Source: a candidate division KSB1 bacterium (GTDB lineage: Bacteria; Zhuqueibacterota; Zhuqueibacteria; Thermofontimicrobiales; Thermofontimicrobiaceae). Taken from it: 48,865 nucleotides of DNA. Made by a program: the position numbers and the translations under genes. Of this stretch, positions 18,552-27,327 are shown piece after piece. Positions within the stretch are counted from its first letter, which is position 1. Each line of letters begins with the position of its first letter. Location: positions 1-48,865 of the forward strand of contig JAPDPQ010000036.1 of the NCBI GenBank assembly GCA_034506395.1, written 5' to 3'. The notes under the pieces were generated by a model. That model worked only from the letters and a program-made list of their open reading frames with translations. It did no database searches and was not told where the DNA came from.

Positions 18552-19547
18552 ATGAAGCGCAAAACCATATTATTTAGCACCGGATTTCTATTCTTGCCTC
18601 TCTTCGTTGCCACAAGTTGGGGACAACTACTTCCCAATTTAGGTGGGCAGCGATCAGGGACGGCGGCCGTTCAGTTCCTAAAGATCGGCGTAGGCGCCAG
18701 GGCGATCGGCATGGGAGAATCATTCACCGCTGTAGCGAACGACGCCTCGGCGCTTTATTGGAATCCGGCTGGTATTGTGGAATTCAAAGATAATCAATTG
18801 CTGGTTTCGCATGTCAATTGGCTGGTCGATATTAAGCATGATTTCGTCGGCTACGTCCATCATTTGGACGGCACGAACTCGTTGGGAATTGGCGTGACCG
18901 CACTGTATATGGACGATATGATGGAGACGACCGAATATCATCCGGCGGGGACAGGCAATTATTTTTCGTTTGGCGACATTGGGATCAACCTCACTTACGG
19001 CCGAAAAATGACGGATCGCTTTAGCTTCGGTATCAGCTTTAAATATTTTCAGGAGACGTTAGCAGAGTTCAAGATGCACGGCGTAATGATCGACTTGGGA
19101 ACATTCTATTGGACGGGCTTCGGCTCCAGCCGCTTTGCGGTGTGCATGTCCAATTTCGGCAATCAGGTCAAGCCAATTGGCAGCTTTATCAATCGAGACC
19201 AGCAGCGCATTTCAGAGTTCCAATCGTTCTCGCCGCCGACCATCTTTAAAGTGGGATTCGCGACCGAGCTTTACCAAACGAACCAGCATCGTCTCACCAG
19301 CGCGATTCAACTGAACCATCCCAATGATAATGCGGAAAACTTGAACTTGGGAATGGAATATAGCTGGCGAGAGTTTTTTTTCCTCCGCGCTGGTTATAAA
19401 TTCAATGTGGACGAAGAAACCTTCAGCCTTGGAATGGGCTGCAAAATCCCATTGAAGATCATTGATCTATCAGTAGACCTGGCTTACTCTGATTTTGGCA
19501 GGTTAGGAAGCGTCAGCCGATTTTCCCTGCTGATTGGGTATCCATGA
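18552..19547 (+). CDS. PorV/PorQ-family outer-membrane protein
   Basis: A 331-residue beta-barrel protein of the PorV/PorQ (UPF0164-like) family. In Bacteroidota, PorV is the type 9 secretion shuttle that carries sorting-domain cargo to the attachment complex. The signal peptide ends near TSWGQ. The family pattern is clear: GTAAVQFLKIGVGARAIGMGE, then VANDASALYWNPAGI at about residues 40-78, followed by alternating barrel strands and a final aromatic-containing strand (FSLLIGYP). The gene is downstream of a TonB-dependent receptor and two sorting-domain proteins, which fits a role in their export. No core T9SS genes (sprA, porK/L/M/N, porU) are in the window, so a PorV function is inferred from the family. 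Confidence 0.82.
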   Translation: MKRKTILFSTGFLFLPLFVATSWGQLLPNLGGQRSGTAAVQFLKIGVGARAIGMGESFTAVANDASALYWNPAGIVEFKDNQLLVSHVNWLVDIKHDFVGYVHHLDGTNSLGIGVTALYMDDMMETTEYHPAGTGNYFSFGDIGINLTYGRKMTDRFSFGISFKYFQETLAEFKMHGVMIDLGTFYWTGFGSSRFAVCMSNFGNQVKPIGSFINRDQQRISEFQSFSPPTIFKVGFATELYQTNQHRLTSAIQLNHPNDNAENLNLGMEYSWREFFFLRAGYKFNVDEETFSLGMGCKIPLKIIDLSVDLAYSDFGRLGSVSRFSLLIGYP

Positions 19548-19651
19548 TCGGTTCGCTTGTGCTCTGCTCGCCTTGTTGCTGGTTGATACTGATTCTGTCA
19601 TTACATTTGAATCAATCATTCGATCCAAAATCATCTTATTGATAAAAATTT

Positions 19652-20737
19652 ATGAAAACATATTCGACATTCATTTCATTATTCCTGATCATCATGCTTT
19701 CGGCTGTGGCTTATTTCTCTTGTGGTCAGAAATATCCATTACCACCTGCTCCGACGGATCAGAACGTTCTTCCTGGCGTTAGCGATACCACCTATATTCA
19801 GCAATATCCAAATTGGGAGCCAGGGACCGGATACGATTTTGCCTATCCCACGGATATTCTGTTGGGCAATGAGCCGTTCATCTATGTGGCTGATTCTGCG
19901 CACGATCGCATCGTGATGTTGGACCTGGCTGGGAACATCGTTGGTTACTCGCAGCCGATTCCAGGCCCAGTGGCTTTATCGCAGGACGGGCGGCTGAACT
20001 TAATCATCGTTAACAACACGAACAGGATTTACAAGATCAATCTTTTTGCAGCCCATCATAACATCGGGGCTGCTCCAGTGAGAAAAGTATATGAGGACGT
20101 CGATCACCCAAATCGCCGATTCTCAGCGGTGGCCGCTTGGCACGGCAGCGAAAGCGGCTCTGCATATCTAGAGCAATGGTATTATGTCACGGTCAATGGC
20201 CCAGAGAAGCGCGATAACGCTATTTACTATTTCGCGCCGAAAAACGATTCAATGGATCAGCTCATTGGCCCGATCAATATGGAGCCGAACGGAACTGGGA
20301 TGTTCTCGGCCGCCAACCCCAGTGGCATTACAATTACCAAGTTCTTCAATTTTGCCACCAACTTCTTCGATTTTATCTTCGTTCAGACCGGCCAGAACTT
20401 TTATAAGGTGCAATGGATCACCACCAATGTTTATGGTTTTGCCATTAAATTAGATCCCTCTGTCAGTCGCACCGATATCTTTGCTCCGAACAAATTCGAT
20501 CGACCGGAAGATGTGACCATTGATGAGCAGGGAAATATTTATGTCGTTGATGCAGGGCTGCATCGTTTGCTGAAATTCAATTCATCCGGTGTGGAAAGGC
20601 ATTCTTTTGGCGCATTCGGCAATGGCGAAAAGCAGTTTCATCGCCCTATGGGAGTGGCATATTTCAATAAGACAGTCTATGTGGCGGATACTGGAAATCA
20701 TCGGATCCTGAGATTTAAATTATCAACCGATATTTAG
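19652..20737 (+). CDS. NHL-repeat beta-propeller lipoprotein
   Basis: A 361-residue lipoprotein with signal MKTYSTFISLFLIIMLSAVAYFSCGQ, lipidated at Cys24. NHL-type blades are visible near the start (FAYPTDILLGNEPFIYVADSAHDRIVMLD) and at the C-terminus (FDRPEDVTIDEQGNIYVVDAG, then FHRPMGVAYFNKTVYVADTGNHRILRF). The middle is less regular but compatible with a six-bladed propeller. It is the last gene of the cluster, 104 bp after the PorV-like gene. NHL propellers bind proteins or glycans; the ligand is unknown here. The 121-bp convergent gap to the next gene holds only a short GGTTAA/TTAACC hairpin (20809-20826) without a T-run. Confidence 0.78.
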   Translation: MKTYSTFISLFLIIMLSAVAYFSCGQKYPLPPAPTDQNVLPGVSDTTYIQQYPNWEPGTGYDFAYPTDILLGNEPFIYVADSAHDRIVMLDLAGNIVGYSQPIPGPVALSQDGRLNLIIVNNTNRIYKINLFAAHHNIGAAPVRKVYEDVDHPNRRFSAVAAWHGSESGSAYLEQWYYVTVNGPEKRDNAIYYFAPKNDSMDQLIGPINMEPNGTGMFSAANPSGITITKFFNFATNFFDFIFVQTGQNFYKVQWITTNVYGFAIKLDPSVSRTDIFAPNKFDRPEDVTIDEQGNIYVVDAGLHRLLKFNSSGVERHSFGAFGNGEKQFHRPMGVAYFNKTVYVADTGNHRILRFKLSTDI

Positions 20738-20858
20738 CGAGATGAAGCGAGGATGTTAATCTTCCTACCTGGCGGTTGATCGGCGTTGAGCGCAGCCATT
20801 GAATATCGGGTTAATGGGACTTAACCGCAAAAACAACACATTGTGCTTCTCACCTCGA

Positions 20859-21686
20859 TCATTCCGTGAGCGTAAAACGCCCGGCTTGATATCTTACTGG
20901 CCATTTCAGAAAATCTTCGCTCAATCGGGTGGGATCGATGCCCATGCAGTTGGCGATTTTGCGGGCAAGGTTGTTATAATTGGGTAATACGTGGGGAATC
21001 ACCTCGTATTCTCCCATTGGGAGCCCCTCCAAACTGAACAAAAAATAAAAATCCCTCCCTACCGCGTCGATGGTTACCTCCAGCAGTTGGCCGAAGCCAG
21101 CCGTAGGCATGGCGCGGGTAATCACTTCACCGGTAGTGAGGTTATGGATGATCACGCCTCCCAGAAATTCATAAGTAGCGTTAGGCAGCACGACCGAAAT
21201 CCTCTCTCCAATCGAGTAAAGATGCACCACCACGCTCATGATACTGGAGTCGCCTTTGTAACCACGGCTGAGATGAGTCGTCACTTCCAATATTTTTCGA
21301 ATCAATGGTGTCGGGCTTAAACGACCTTTGCTATCAAGAGACTTATCACCATAGACAAATTGGCCGTCGCGGATAGCGATGGGATTGGCTTTTACCGTGA
21401 AATTAGCGACGTAGCCATAAAGATCATAGATACCGTTTAGACTGGTTCCTGCTGTGAAATGAGGAGGCAGGCGTAAGGTAAACTCGCCTTTCGCATCCGT
21501 CCATGTGCCGATGTCGAGCCCATTCAGATAGACGAAGATATTTTCAAAACTACTCTCACCGCTCAATTGCATCTGACCAGTGATAGTGGTTCTTCCCCCA
21601 GAAATTTTGTCATCGAAAAATGGATTTTGGCAAGCGGTGATCGTAATGATGAGCGCCAGAATCGAAACAGCGGTCTTTTTCCCCAT
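20859..21686 (-). CDS. Lipoprotein with carboxypeptidase-regulatory-like N-terminus
   Basis: The product (275 residues from ATG 21686) opens with MGKKTAVSILALIITITACQ, a lipoprotein signal with Cys19. The start is set by GGGAG just upstream; the longer frame from 21734 would add 16 non-signal residues. Residues about 30-75 resemble a carboxypeptidase-regulatory/transthyretin-like fold (ITGQMQLSGESSFENIFVYL, IGTWTDAKGEFTLRLPP). The remainder is unrecognised. It lies 31 nt after the TonB-dependent receptor stop on the same strand, so it is likely an accessory outer-membrane lipoprotein of that receptor, by position only. Confidence 0.7.
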   Translation of the reverse strand: MGKKTAVSILALIITITACQNPFFDDKISGGRTTITGQMQLSGESSFENIFVYLNGLDIGTWTDAKGEFTLRLPPHFTAGTSLNGIYDLYGYVANFTVKANPIAIRDGQFVYGDKSLDSKGRLSPTPLIRKILEVTTHLSRGYKGDSSIMSVVVHLYSIGERISVVLPNATYEFLGGVIIHNLTTGEVITRAMPTAGFGQLLEVTIDAVGRDFYFLFSLEGLPMGEYEVIPHVLPNYNNLARKIANCMGIDPTRLSEDFLKWPVRYQAGRFTLTE

Positions 21687-21717
21687 GGATTTTTTCTCCC
21701 TGAAAAGCCAAAATGGC

Positions 21718-23973
21718 TTATAATTGAAATCCAAAAGCTAAATAAAAGCGCCGATCCCGAAGTGCCAAGCCCTGCAAGAGCACCTGATCACCCACCAAAA
21801 GATTTCTGCCGGAGAAATTCAGCAATAATTTCGTTTTCCAGAGCTTGAGTTGCTTATTGACATGCAGATCCAGGTTGGAAAAGCTGGGTAGCAGCACCTC
21901 CGAAAAATAGCTGTCCAAAGTCCGCAACCAACCGATTTGATCACTTTCATGAAACCAAAGTAACTCAATGGACCAGCCCGCATGATCGACCATCAGCTTA
22001 CTGGTGATTTTGAATTCGGATTTGAAGGGAAACGCGGCTTTCTCTGGAATTTCATTTTTAGCCAAACCCAGCTCGATTGTGAGCTTCTTCTGCAAAAAAT
22101 AGAGGCGCTGCTTCAACTCTACTCCACTGATCTTTGCCGTCGGCACATTATCGTAAAAGACAATTGGAATGAACGGCATTGAGAACGACCGAAATTTATT
22201 GGTGTAATAGGTCTGAAAATAGGAGGCCGTCATATTCCATCCCTTCCAGATCGGATGGTCGAGTTCCCGAGTCAATTCGATCCCGAGCTCAAGGCTTTGA
22301 ATGCGCTCCGGCTGCAAGGGCGTTTTTAAATTGAACAGCTTAAGGTTCAATAGGCTGCTAGTGGCTTGCTGCAAGGTTGGAAATTTGGTATTAGCCCCAT
22401 AATTGAGATAGGATTGGAACACAAGCATCGGTGTTTGACCAGCGAGCATCAGCCCGGTTTTGAGACTGGTGGCCTGCCAATGATGCCTGAGTTCTGGTTC
22501 TTTCAGGTTAAATCCTTCATCGGGATCGAACTTTTGGATTTCGGACTGCTGTTTGTCTAAAATCTGATCATGGCGGGCGCTCAGATCGACCTCAAAATGA
22601 TTCAGCCACACTGCACCAGCCGGGCCCTGGGCTTTCACCACTGCTACCCAGCCATGATGCTGCCGCTGCAGATCGTTCTGCTGCAAAACAATAGCATGGT
22701 TAGTAAATTGACGATTATCTTCAAAATCCAAATGCCCTGCCTCATATTGATAACCCAAAACCCCTTCAAGTAGCCTCACTTTCATCTCCCTTTGCACCTG
22801 AAAATGTAGCGTTCGATGATGAAACGAACGTTTCAGCGCTGTGGCCTCATAATGGAGCGATTGGTCGCTATCGAGATGATGGAGCGAGGACTGAAGCTGC
22901 CAACCATTCAACCCCAGCATCGAGCCATGGTAATTCAGTGCCGCAATCCAATTAGCATCTTTAACCTGTTCACTTTCTCGATAATTATAATAATCGAGGC
23001 TGGAAACCAGCGAGCCGAAAGTGAGCAAATTCATCGAATCGTTGCTTTCGTCCTTACCGAAACGATATTGAAGGTCCAAAGCGTGGTTGGCGTTGCGATT
23101 GGCAATTCGGTCATCCGAAGTTGCACCATCTACAAAATACCGTGTTGCGTCGTTGTTCTGAAACGCATAGGAGAGGCCAAGCTTACTAAAGTTCTTATTC
23201 AGATCAACAGAAAAAGCTTTGGTTCGATAGGTGCCAATCCGATATTGAATGCGGGCAAGATATTGTTCATCAATCTGGGGCACAATATTGATTACGCCGG
23301 AGAACGCTTCTGGACCGTAGAGCGCCGTGTTCCCGCCTTTGATAATTTCGAGCCGCTGCAAATTATCGATGCTGAACTGGGCCAAATCCGCCGTGTTATC
23401 CAGCAAGTTATTCAACTTGACGCCATTATAGAGGACCACGACGTCATCAGCATTGCCGCCGCGGATCGAAAGGCTTTTCTTGCCGCTCAACGTTTCATCC
23501 ACCTGGATGGCCACATCGCGGGCAAGATAGTCACCAGCATCGACAAATCCCCGAAGCTCAAAACTTTTTGCATCCAGCAGCGAGAGGGACTGCGGAAGGT
23601 CACGGCTGATTGCGATCGAGCGCTTTTCGGCTTCGCCAATCACTTCGATAGGGGGCAAAGGGATAATTCTTGGTCGAAGAGAAATTATTGGACGAGCTCG
23701 GAGCGAATCGATGGAAATGTCAGCAGCATAATAAGAAATATGCTGGAACCTCAGCCGACCAGTGGCGAACCCCGCTGGAATCTGGAGCAAAAATTGTCCC
23801 GCGGGCGACGTCGTCGTTCCCCATGACGTTCCCATCAGCGAGATGTTGACCCCGCTGATGGGATGATGGGTATTGATATCCCGCACTGTCCCACTAATGC
23901 GGAGCAATTGGGCTGCCGCTGTGGATAGAAAAAGCCACTTTTGCAATATAATGATGGAAGCTGCTTTTTTCAC
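21718..23973 (-). CDS. TonB-dependent receptor
   Basis: A 751-residue outer-membrane receptor, middle gene of a minus-strand trio. The signal peptide region is short (LQKWLFLSTAAAQ). Residues 25-100 are a carboxypeptidase-regulatory-like domain (ISGTVRDINTHHPISGVNI). A TonB-box-like IEVIGEAEKR precedes the plug (LSIRGGNADDVVVLYNGVKL, LQRLEIIKGGNTALYGPEAF, SGVINIVPQ), which has the canonical gated-receptor pattern. The barrel ends in FYLAFGFQL. It is shorter than the other two receptors in this window and closer to classical siderophore/cobalamin-type sizes. The substrate is unknown. Confidence 0.87.
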   Translation of the reverse strand: MKKAASIIILQKWLFLSTAAAQLLRISGTVRDINTHHPISGVNISLMGTSWGTTTSPAGQFLLQIPAGFATGRLRFQHISYYAADISIDSLRARPIISLRPRIIPLPPIEVIGEAEKRSIAISRDLPQSLSLLDAKSFELRGFVDAGDYLARDVAIQVDETLSGKKSLSIRGGNADDVVVLYNGVKLNNLLDNTADLAQFSIDNLQRLEIIKGGNTALYGPEAFSGVINIVPQIDEQYLARIQYRIGTYRTKAFSVDLNKNFSKLGLSYAFQNNDATRYFVDGATSDDRIANRNANHALDLQYRFGKDESNDSMNLLTFGSLVSSLDYYNYRESEQVKDANWIAALNYHGSMLGLNGWQLQSSLHHLDSDQSLHYEATALKRSFHHRTLHFQVQREMKVRLLEGVLGYQYEAGHLDFEDNRQFTNHAIVLQQNDLQRQHHGWVAVVKAQGPAGAVWLNHFEVDLSARHDQILDKQQSEIQKFDPDEGFNLKEPELRHHWQATSLKTGLMLAGQTPMLVFQSYLNYGANTKFPTLQQATSSLLNLKLFNLKTPLQPERIQSLELGIELTRELDHPIWKGWNMTASYFQTYYTNKFRSFSMPFIPIVFYDNVPTAKISGVELKQRLYFLQKKLTIELGLAKNEIPEKAAFPFKSEFKITSKLMVDHAGWSIELLWFHESDQIGWLRTLDSYFSEVLLPSFSNLDLHVNKQLKLWKTKLLLNFSGRNLLVGDQVLLQGLALRDRRFYLAFGFQL

Positions 23974-24011
23974 GTTCGCACTGATAGTTAATCGTTATTG
24001 GAAGAATTGAG

Positions 24012-25352
24012 CTATCTAACCAGGCTCATCTTCCGCGCCAAGACAACATCCCCGGCTTTGAGACGACAGATATAAATTCCTGATGGCATCATACGCCCCT
24101 GATCATCACGGCCATCCCAATGGACTGATTGAGCGCCTGGCTGCTGATGACCACTCACTAAAGTGACGATCTCTTCACCATTGACATTGTAAATTTTGAG
24201 TGAGACGTCACCTGAAGTACTGATCACGTAATCGATGCGCGTATCTGGATTAAAGGGATTCGGATAATTGGGTAGCAGAACGATCCGATTGGGTCGAGTC
24301 AGATGATCTCGATTTGGATCAACCGAGACAGGATTACTCATGGTGAGAACGATTGGAATCCTGTGAATTGATTTATGCGCCGCGGCGTAGCCCATTGATT
24401 GGTTGACGATCGAAATCGATTGAACGCCGACGATCCCGTTAATTTGTGGCGTCTGGTCCTCCCAGCTCAAACCGCCATCAATAGTTTTCGCAATGAAAGG
24501 ATGTGCATTGCTTTCGCCGCAAATCCAGCCGATTTTGCTTGTCACAAAATGGACCTCTCGGAGGCTGCTCCCACCATGAACATCGATGATCCATCCCTTC
24601 CCACCAGTTACGGTTCTCGCGATCGTCATGCCCCCAGCTATTCCTCCAATCGCCCAACCGCTATCGGCGGTGACAAACTCGATATCGCGCATTGGAGGAT
24701 TGCCCGTTACCAGGGTGGTTCGGATCGAATCAATGCAGGACCAGTGGCTCCCTCCATCGATGCTTTGAAATACATACCCGTCGTAAGTAATAGCCCAACC
24801 GATTTGTTCGTTGATGAACGAAATGCCAGTAATTTCATTCTTTGCTGGGCTAAATTGATCAGAGGCGAGCCTCCAGGTCGCGCCTCCATCCACCGTCTTT
24901 TGGATCACCGGCTTGTATGACACCGTATCGCCACCCGCTGCATAGCCGATTTGGTCATTGACAAATTCGATTTCCAAACAATAAAACGGCGTTGTGGTAA
25001 CCTGAGTCCATGTCTTACCTCCATCTGTGCTTCGGCGAATACCCAATTGGCTCTTTTTAGCCTGGAGACTGGCATAAAGAATAACAGTCTCAGAGATGGG
25101 ACAGAGAGCATAGCCCCACCATCCCGTTTTTCCTGCAACCGCTTCTTGAGCTTCCCAGGTTCTGCCACCATCAATCGTTTTATAGATGAAATCGGTCCCA
25201 ATCACCCACCCAGTCGTTTCATTTACAAATCGAATCTTATGGAGCTCCTCTTGTGTAGGAAACAACAACTCACACCATTGACTCGAAGCGTCGCTTAATG
25301 GCATAGCGACAAGAAATAATGCTAAAAGCCATGCTTGAATTGAGTTTTTCAT
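24012..25352 (-). CDS. YCF48/BNR-like beta-propeller secreted protein with sorting domain
   Basis: A 446-residue exported protein. The signal peptide ends near LSDASSQ. Residues about 30-340 hold repeated YCF48-type blades with the motif FVNxxxGW/YA ... K(T/S)xDGGxTW (IYKTIDGGRTWEAQE, IRRSTDGGKTWTQVT, IQKTVDGGATWRLAS, VFQSIDGGSHWSCI, IAKTIDGGLSWEDQT). The C-terminus (from about 360) is a canonical sorting domain: LLPNYPNPFNPDTRIDY, WDGRDDQG, GIYICRLKAG, KMSLVR. GGGAGG precedes ATG 25352. It is first in a minus-strand operon, 38 nt before the TonB-dependent receptor. The fold is clear; the biological role is not. Confidence 0.82.
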   Translation of the reverse strand: MKNSIQAWLLALFLVAMPLSDASSQWCELLFPTQEELHKIRFVNETTGWVIGTDFIYKTIDGGRTWEAQEAVAGKTGWWGYALCPISETVILYASLQAKKSQLGIRRSTDGGKTWTQVTTTPFYCLEIEFVNDQIGYAAGGDTVSYKPVIQKTVDGGATWRLASDQFSPAKNEITGISFINEQIGWAITYDGYVFQSIDGGSHWSCIDSIRTTLVTGNPPMRDIEFVTADSGWAIGGIAGGMTIARTVTGGKGWIIDVHGGSSLREVHFVTSKIGWICGESNAHPFIAKTIDGGLSWEDQTPQINGIVGVQSISIVNQSMGYAAAHKSIHRIPIVLTMSNPVSVDPNRDHLTRPNRIVLLPNYPNPFNPDTRIDYVISTSGDVSLKIYNVNGEEIVTLVSGHQQPGAQSVHWDGRDDQGRMMPSGIYICRLKAGDVVLARKMSLVR

Positions 25353-25968
25353 TTCTTATTCCTCCCAAATTTCTCAGCTATTCATCTAGCAGTATTATTA
25401 TTTTGTCAGATTAAGCAAATAGCCGATTTTGAAGCTGCAAACCTCCCTTTGTGTCCTTTTCAATGTGGGGAATTAGAGGTAATTTACACAGCCGGTTGTC
25501 GGTGTAATTTAGGTCCATATCGTGCTGGGATTTGAGTAAATAGTGCCTGAACGAAAGCCATTAAATTTGAATTGAAAAATCGTTCCGGTCCACTATTTGG
25601 CGAAGAGGAATCTGGATACATTTAGATCGTGAAAATTATTGATTTCTCTTCACCAACTTTCCGGTCGAAACGAAAAAAAGATCAGTTTTGCTTCGAGCAC
25701 CAAATGGTTCATCAAAAAAGCGCGATCCCAACTTATCGAATAATTATTGAATGCGATTACTCAAGCTGCTCTGTGGTAGCGATTCTATTGCATTTTACTA
25801 AGTCATCTTCAATTTGGTTCAACAAAAAAATTCTTATAGTAACTGCAAAGTAATTGGACGCTGCGCGTTGTTCAGAAGAAAGTGGTTTGGCCTATCCAAT
25901 GGTTCGCTAACTTTCGCATCAGTTAGGAAGCAACAGCTAAGGCCCAAAGAGTTTTTTCAGAAAAAGAA
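25353..25968. other. Gene-free divergent spacer
   Basis: This 616-bp stretch separates the minus-strand YCF48 operon from the terminator of the Gld-like operon. It should hold the promoter of the YCF48 operon near its left end, but no -35/-10 pair is convincing. A 74-codon open frame (25629-25853, plus) has no ribosome-binding site, no recognisable motif and an atypical composition, so I do not call it. Confidence 0.5.
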
Positions 25969-26014
25969 GGCCTCTCCGGAAGTCCATTGACCTCCAGAAA
26001 GGCCATTTTCTTTT
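25966..26014 (-). terminator. Intrinsic terminator of the Gld-like operon
   Basis: GGCCT (25969-25973) pairs with AGGCC (26000-26004), with further pairing inside (GGA/TCC, GTC/GAC). Read on the minus strand, the hairpin is followed by a T-rich run (TTCTTTTTCTG). It lies about 100 bp beyond the stop at 26112. The plus-strand side also has ATTTTCTTTT, so it could work in both directions. Confidence 0.75.
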
Positions 26015-26111
26015 AGATTGGAAAGCCAATGCTCAAGCTTAAGCAAAATTCGATCAGCGACAATTGCTATGGTTCATTCTAATATCAAATAGGCAAAACT
26101 ATCCAAAAAGA

Positions 26112-27200
26112 TCATGACTTAGCCACCTTTTTAGGCAGTTCATCGACCCATTTGAAAATTTTGTCGTAAGTGATCTTGATCAATTTATAAACCAGGCCAT
26201 CGTATCGGACGAACATATAGTATCCTTTGTCTTTCTCATACTCTCTTCCAAATAGAATCATCTCACGCTCTTTGCCTGGCTTCTGGAAGATAATGTAATG
26301 GGTGGCGCGATCGACCCCATATTTCATCGGCTTATTGAAATCGCTCAGCGAAATCGCTCCACCTCCGCCAATGCGATCGACCACTTCCTGCGCACGAATT
26401 TGGGTGACATCCCGAAGGAAATTATCCACCTCTTTCTGATCCAGCTTGATCTCCCGAGGACCTTTTAAGAGCACCCACTCTTTCTCAGTTCTGGTAGATT
26501 TCGTGGAATCGGGATTGGTGACCTCGACTTCTTTTTTGTTCTGTTTCACAACGAGCTCTTTCCCATTCGCCACTAAAGCAACAAACTCTAAATCGTCCTT
26601 TTTCTGATCAACTGCTAACAGGTCGACAAAGCTGTTATCATTGAATTGCGTGAGAGTGTCAACTTCGCCATAGATACTGAGGCTCGACAACAGATTTTTA
26701 TCAACCGCATAGACCTTCTCTTTGCCTCCGAAGCGGACGAACCCAGAATTGTAATCATCCCCGCGTTTGCCGATCACCAGGTTCACCAGGGGCTTATTGG
26801 CCTCATCTTTCAACAATAGATGGATCCCCTGAGCATCGCTGATTTTGTAAGTGTCGAAATGACCGGCGCTGGAAGAGCGCACTTTACCAGTCATCTCAAG
26901 CACATTGTTCAGTAGACCGTCAATTCTGCTTTTTTGGGCTTTGCAATTATATTTAGTTGTGATGTACCAATTGCCATCAGCCATGGTAAATGCCATGCGA
27001 ATGGGCTGCTGGCCTCCAGTTTCCTTGTAGACCTCGATGTTCTTGATGTCATCTTTAGAGACACCAATCACGACCGATTGCACCAAATCGTCCACATTGA
27101 CACTTTTGTACTTCTGCTTCACAACCAAACTGAGCGCTAGATAGATAACCAGCAGCCCCACAAAAACACCTGCGAAAGTGTAAAGCTGTTTTTGTTTCAT
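26112..27200 (-). CDS. DUF4340 domain protein linked to the Gld-like ABC system
   Basis: The 362-residue product has one N-terminal membrane anchor (LYTFAGVFVGLLVIYLALSL) followed by a soluble region, probably periplasmic. The DUF4340 pattern is present: KDDIKNIEVYKETG near residue 50, ADGNWYITTKYNCKA, and LVIGKRGDDYNSGFVRFGG with KVYAVDKNLL. It is the last gene of a four-gene minus-strand operon (gldA-like, gldF-like, gldG-like, then this one), the common arrangement for this family. It probably works with the GldG-like auxiliary protein on the outer face of the inner membrane. Its biochemical role is not known. Confidence 0.85.
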   Translation of the reverse strand: MKQKQLYTFAGVFVGLLVIYLALSLVVKQKYKSVNVDDLVQSVVIGVSKDDIKNIEVYKETGGQQPIRMAFTMADGNWYITTKYNCKAQKSRIDGLLNNVLEMTGKVRSSSAGHFDTYKISDAQGIHLLLKDEANKPLVNLVIGKRGDDYNSGFVRFGGKEKVYAVDKNLLSSLSIYGEVDTLTQFNDNSFVDLLAVDQKKDDLEFVALVANGKELVVKQNKKEVEVTNPDSTKSTRTEKEWVLLKGPREIKLDQKEVDNFLRDVTQIRAQEVVDRIGGGGAISLSDFNKPMKYGVDRATHYIIFQKPGKEREMILFGREYEKDKGYYMFVRYDGLVYKLIKITYDKIFKWVDELPKKVAKS

Positions 27201-27327
27201 TGCCCCAATCCTCTATTTTTTCTCCGTACCGTTACCCAAACTAACCGATCATATAATCCAGATGAATCGAGCTATTTGACCAGCGAAGCGGAACTGATAC
27301 AGTTTCACTGGCCTCGAATTGATCGAA

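Noticed and set aside
20809..20826. GGTTAA/TTAACC hairpin as a terminator between convergent genes
   Set aside because: The stem is only 6 bp of AT-rich sequence with no T-run on either strand, so termination is not supported.
22816..23826. 336-codon open frame on the plus strand
   Set aside because: It lies entirely opposite the TonB-dependent receptor, whose plug motifs and barrel prove the minus strand codes. The plus frame has no motif, signal or ribosome-binding site.
24399..24920. 173-codon open frame on the plus strand
   Set aside because: Antisense to the YCF48-like repeat gene. It is a shadow of the repeated codons there.
25629..25853. 74-codon open frame in the large spacer
   Set aside because: No ribosome-binding site, no domain, and the spacer has low coding character throughout.
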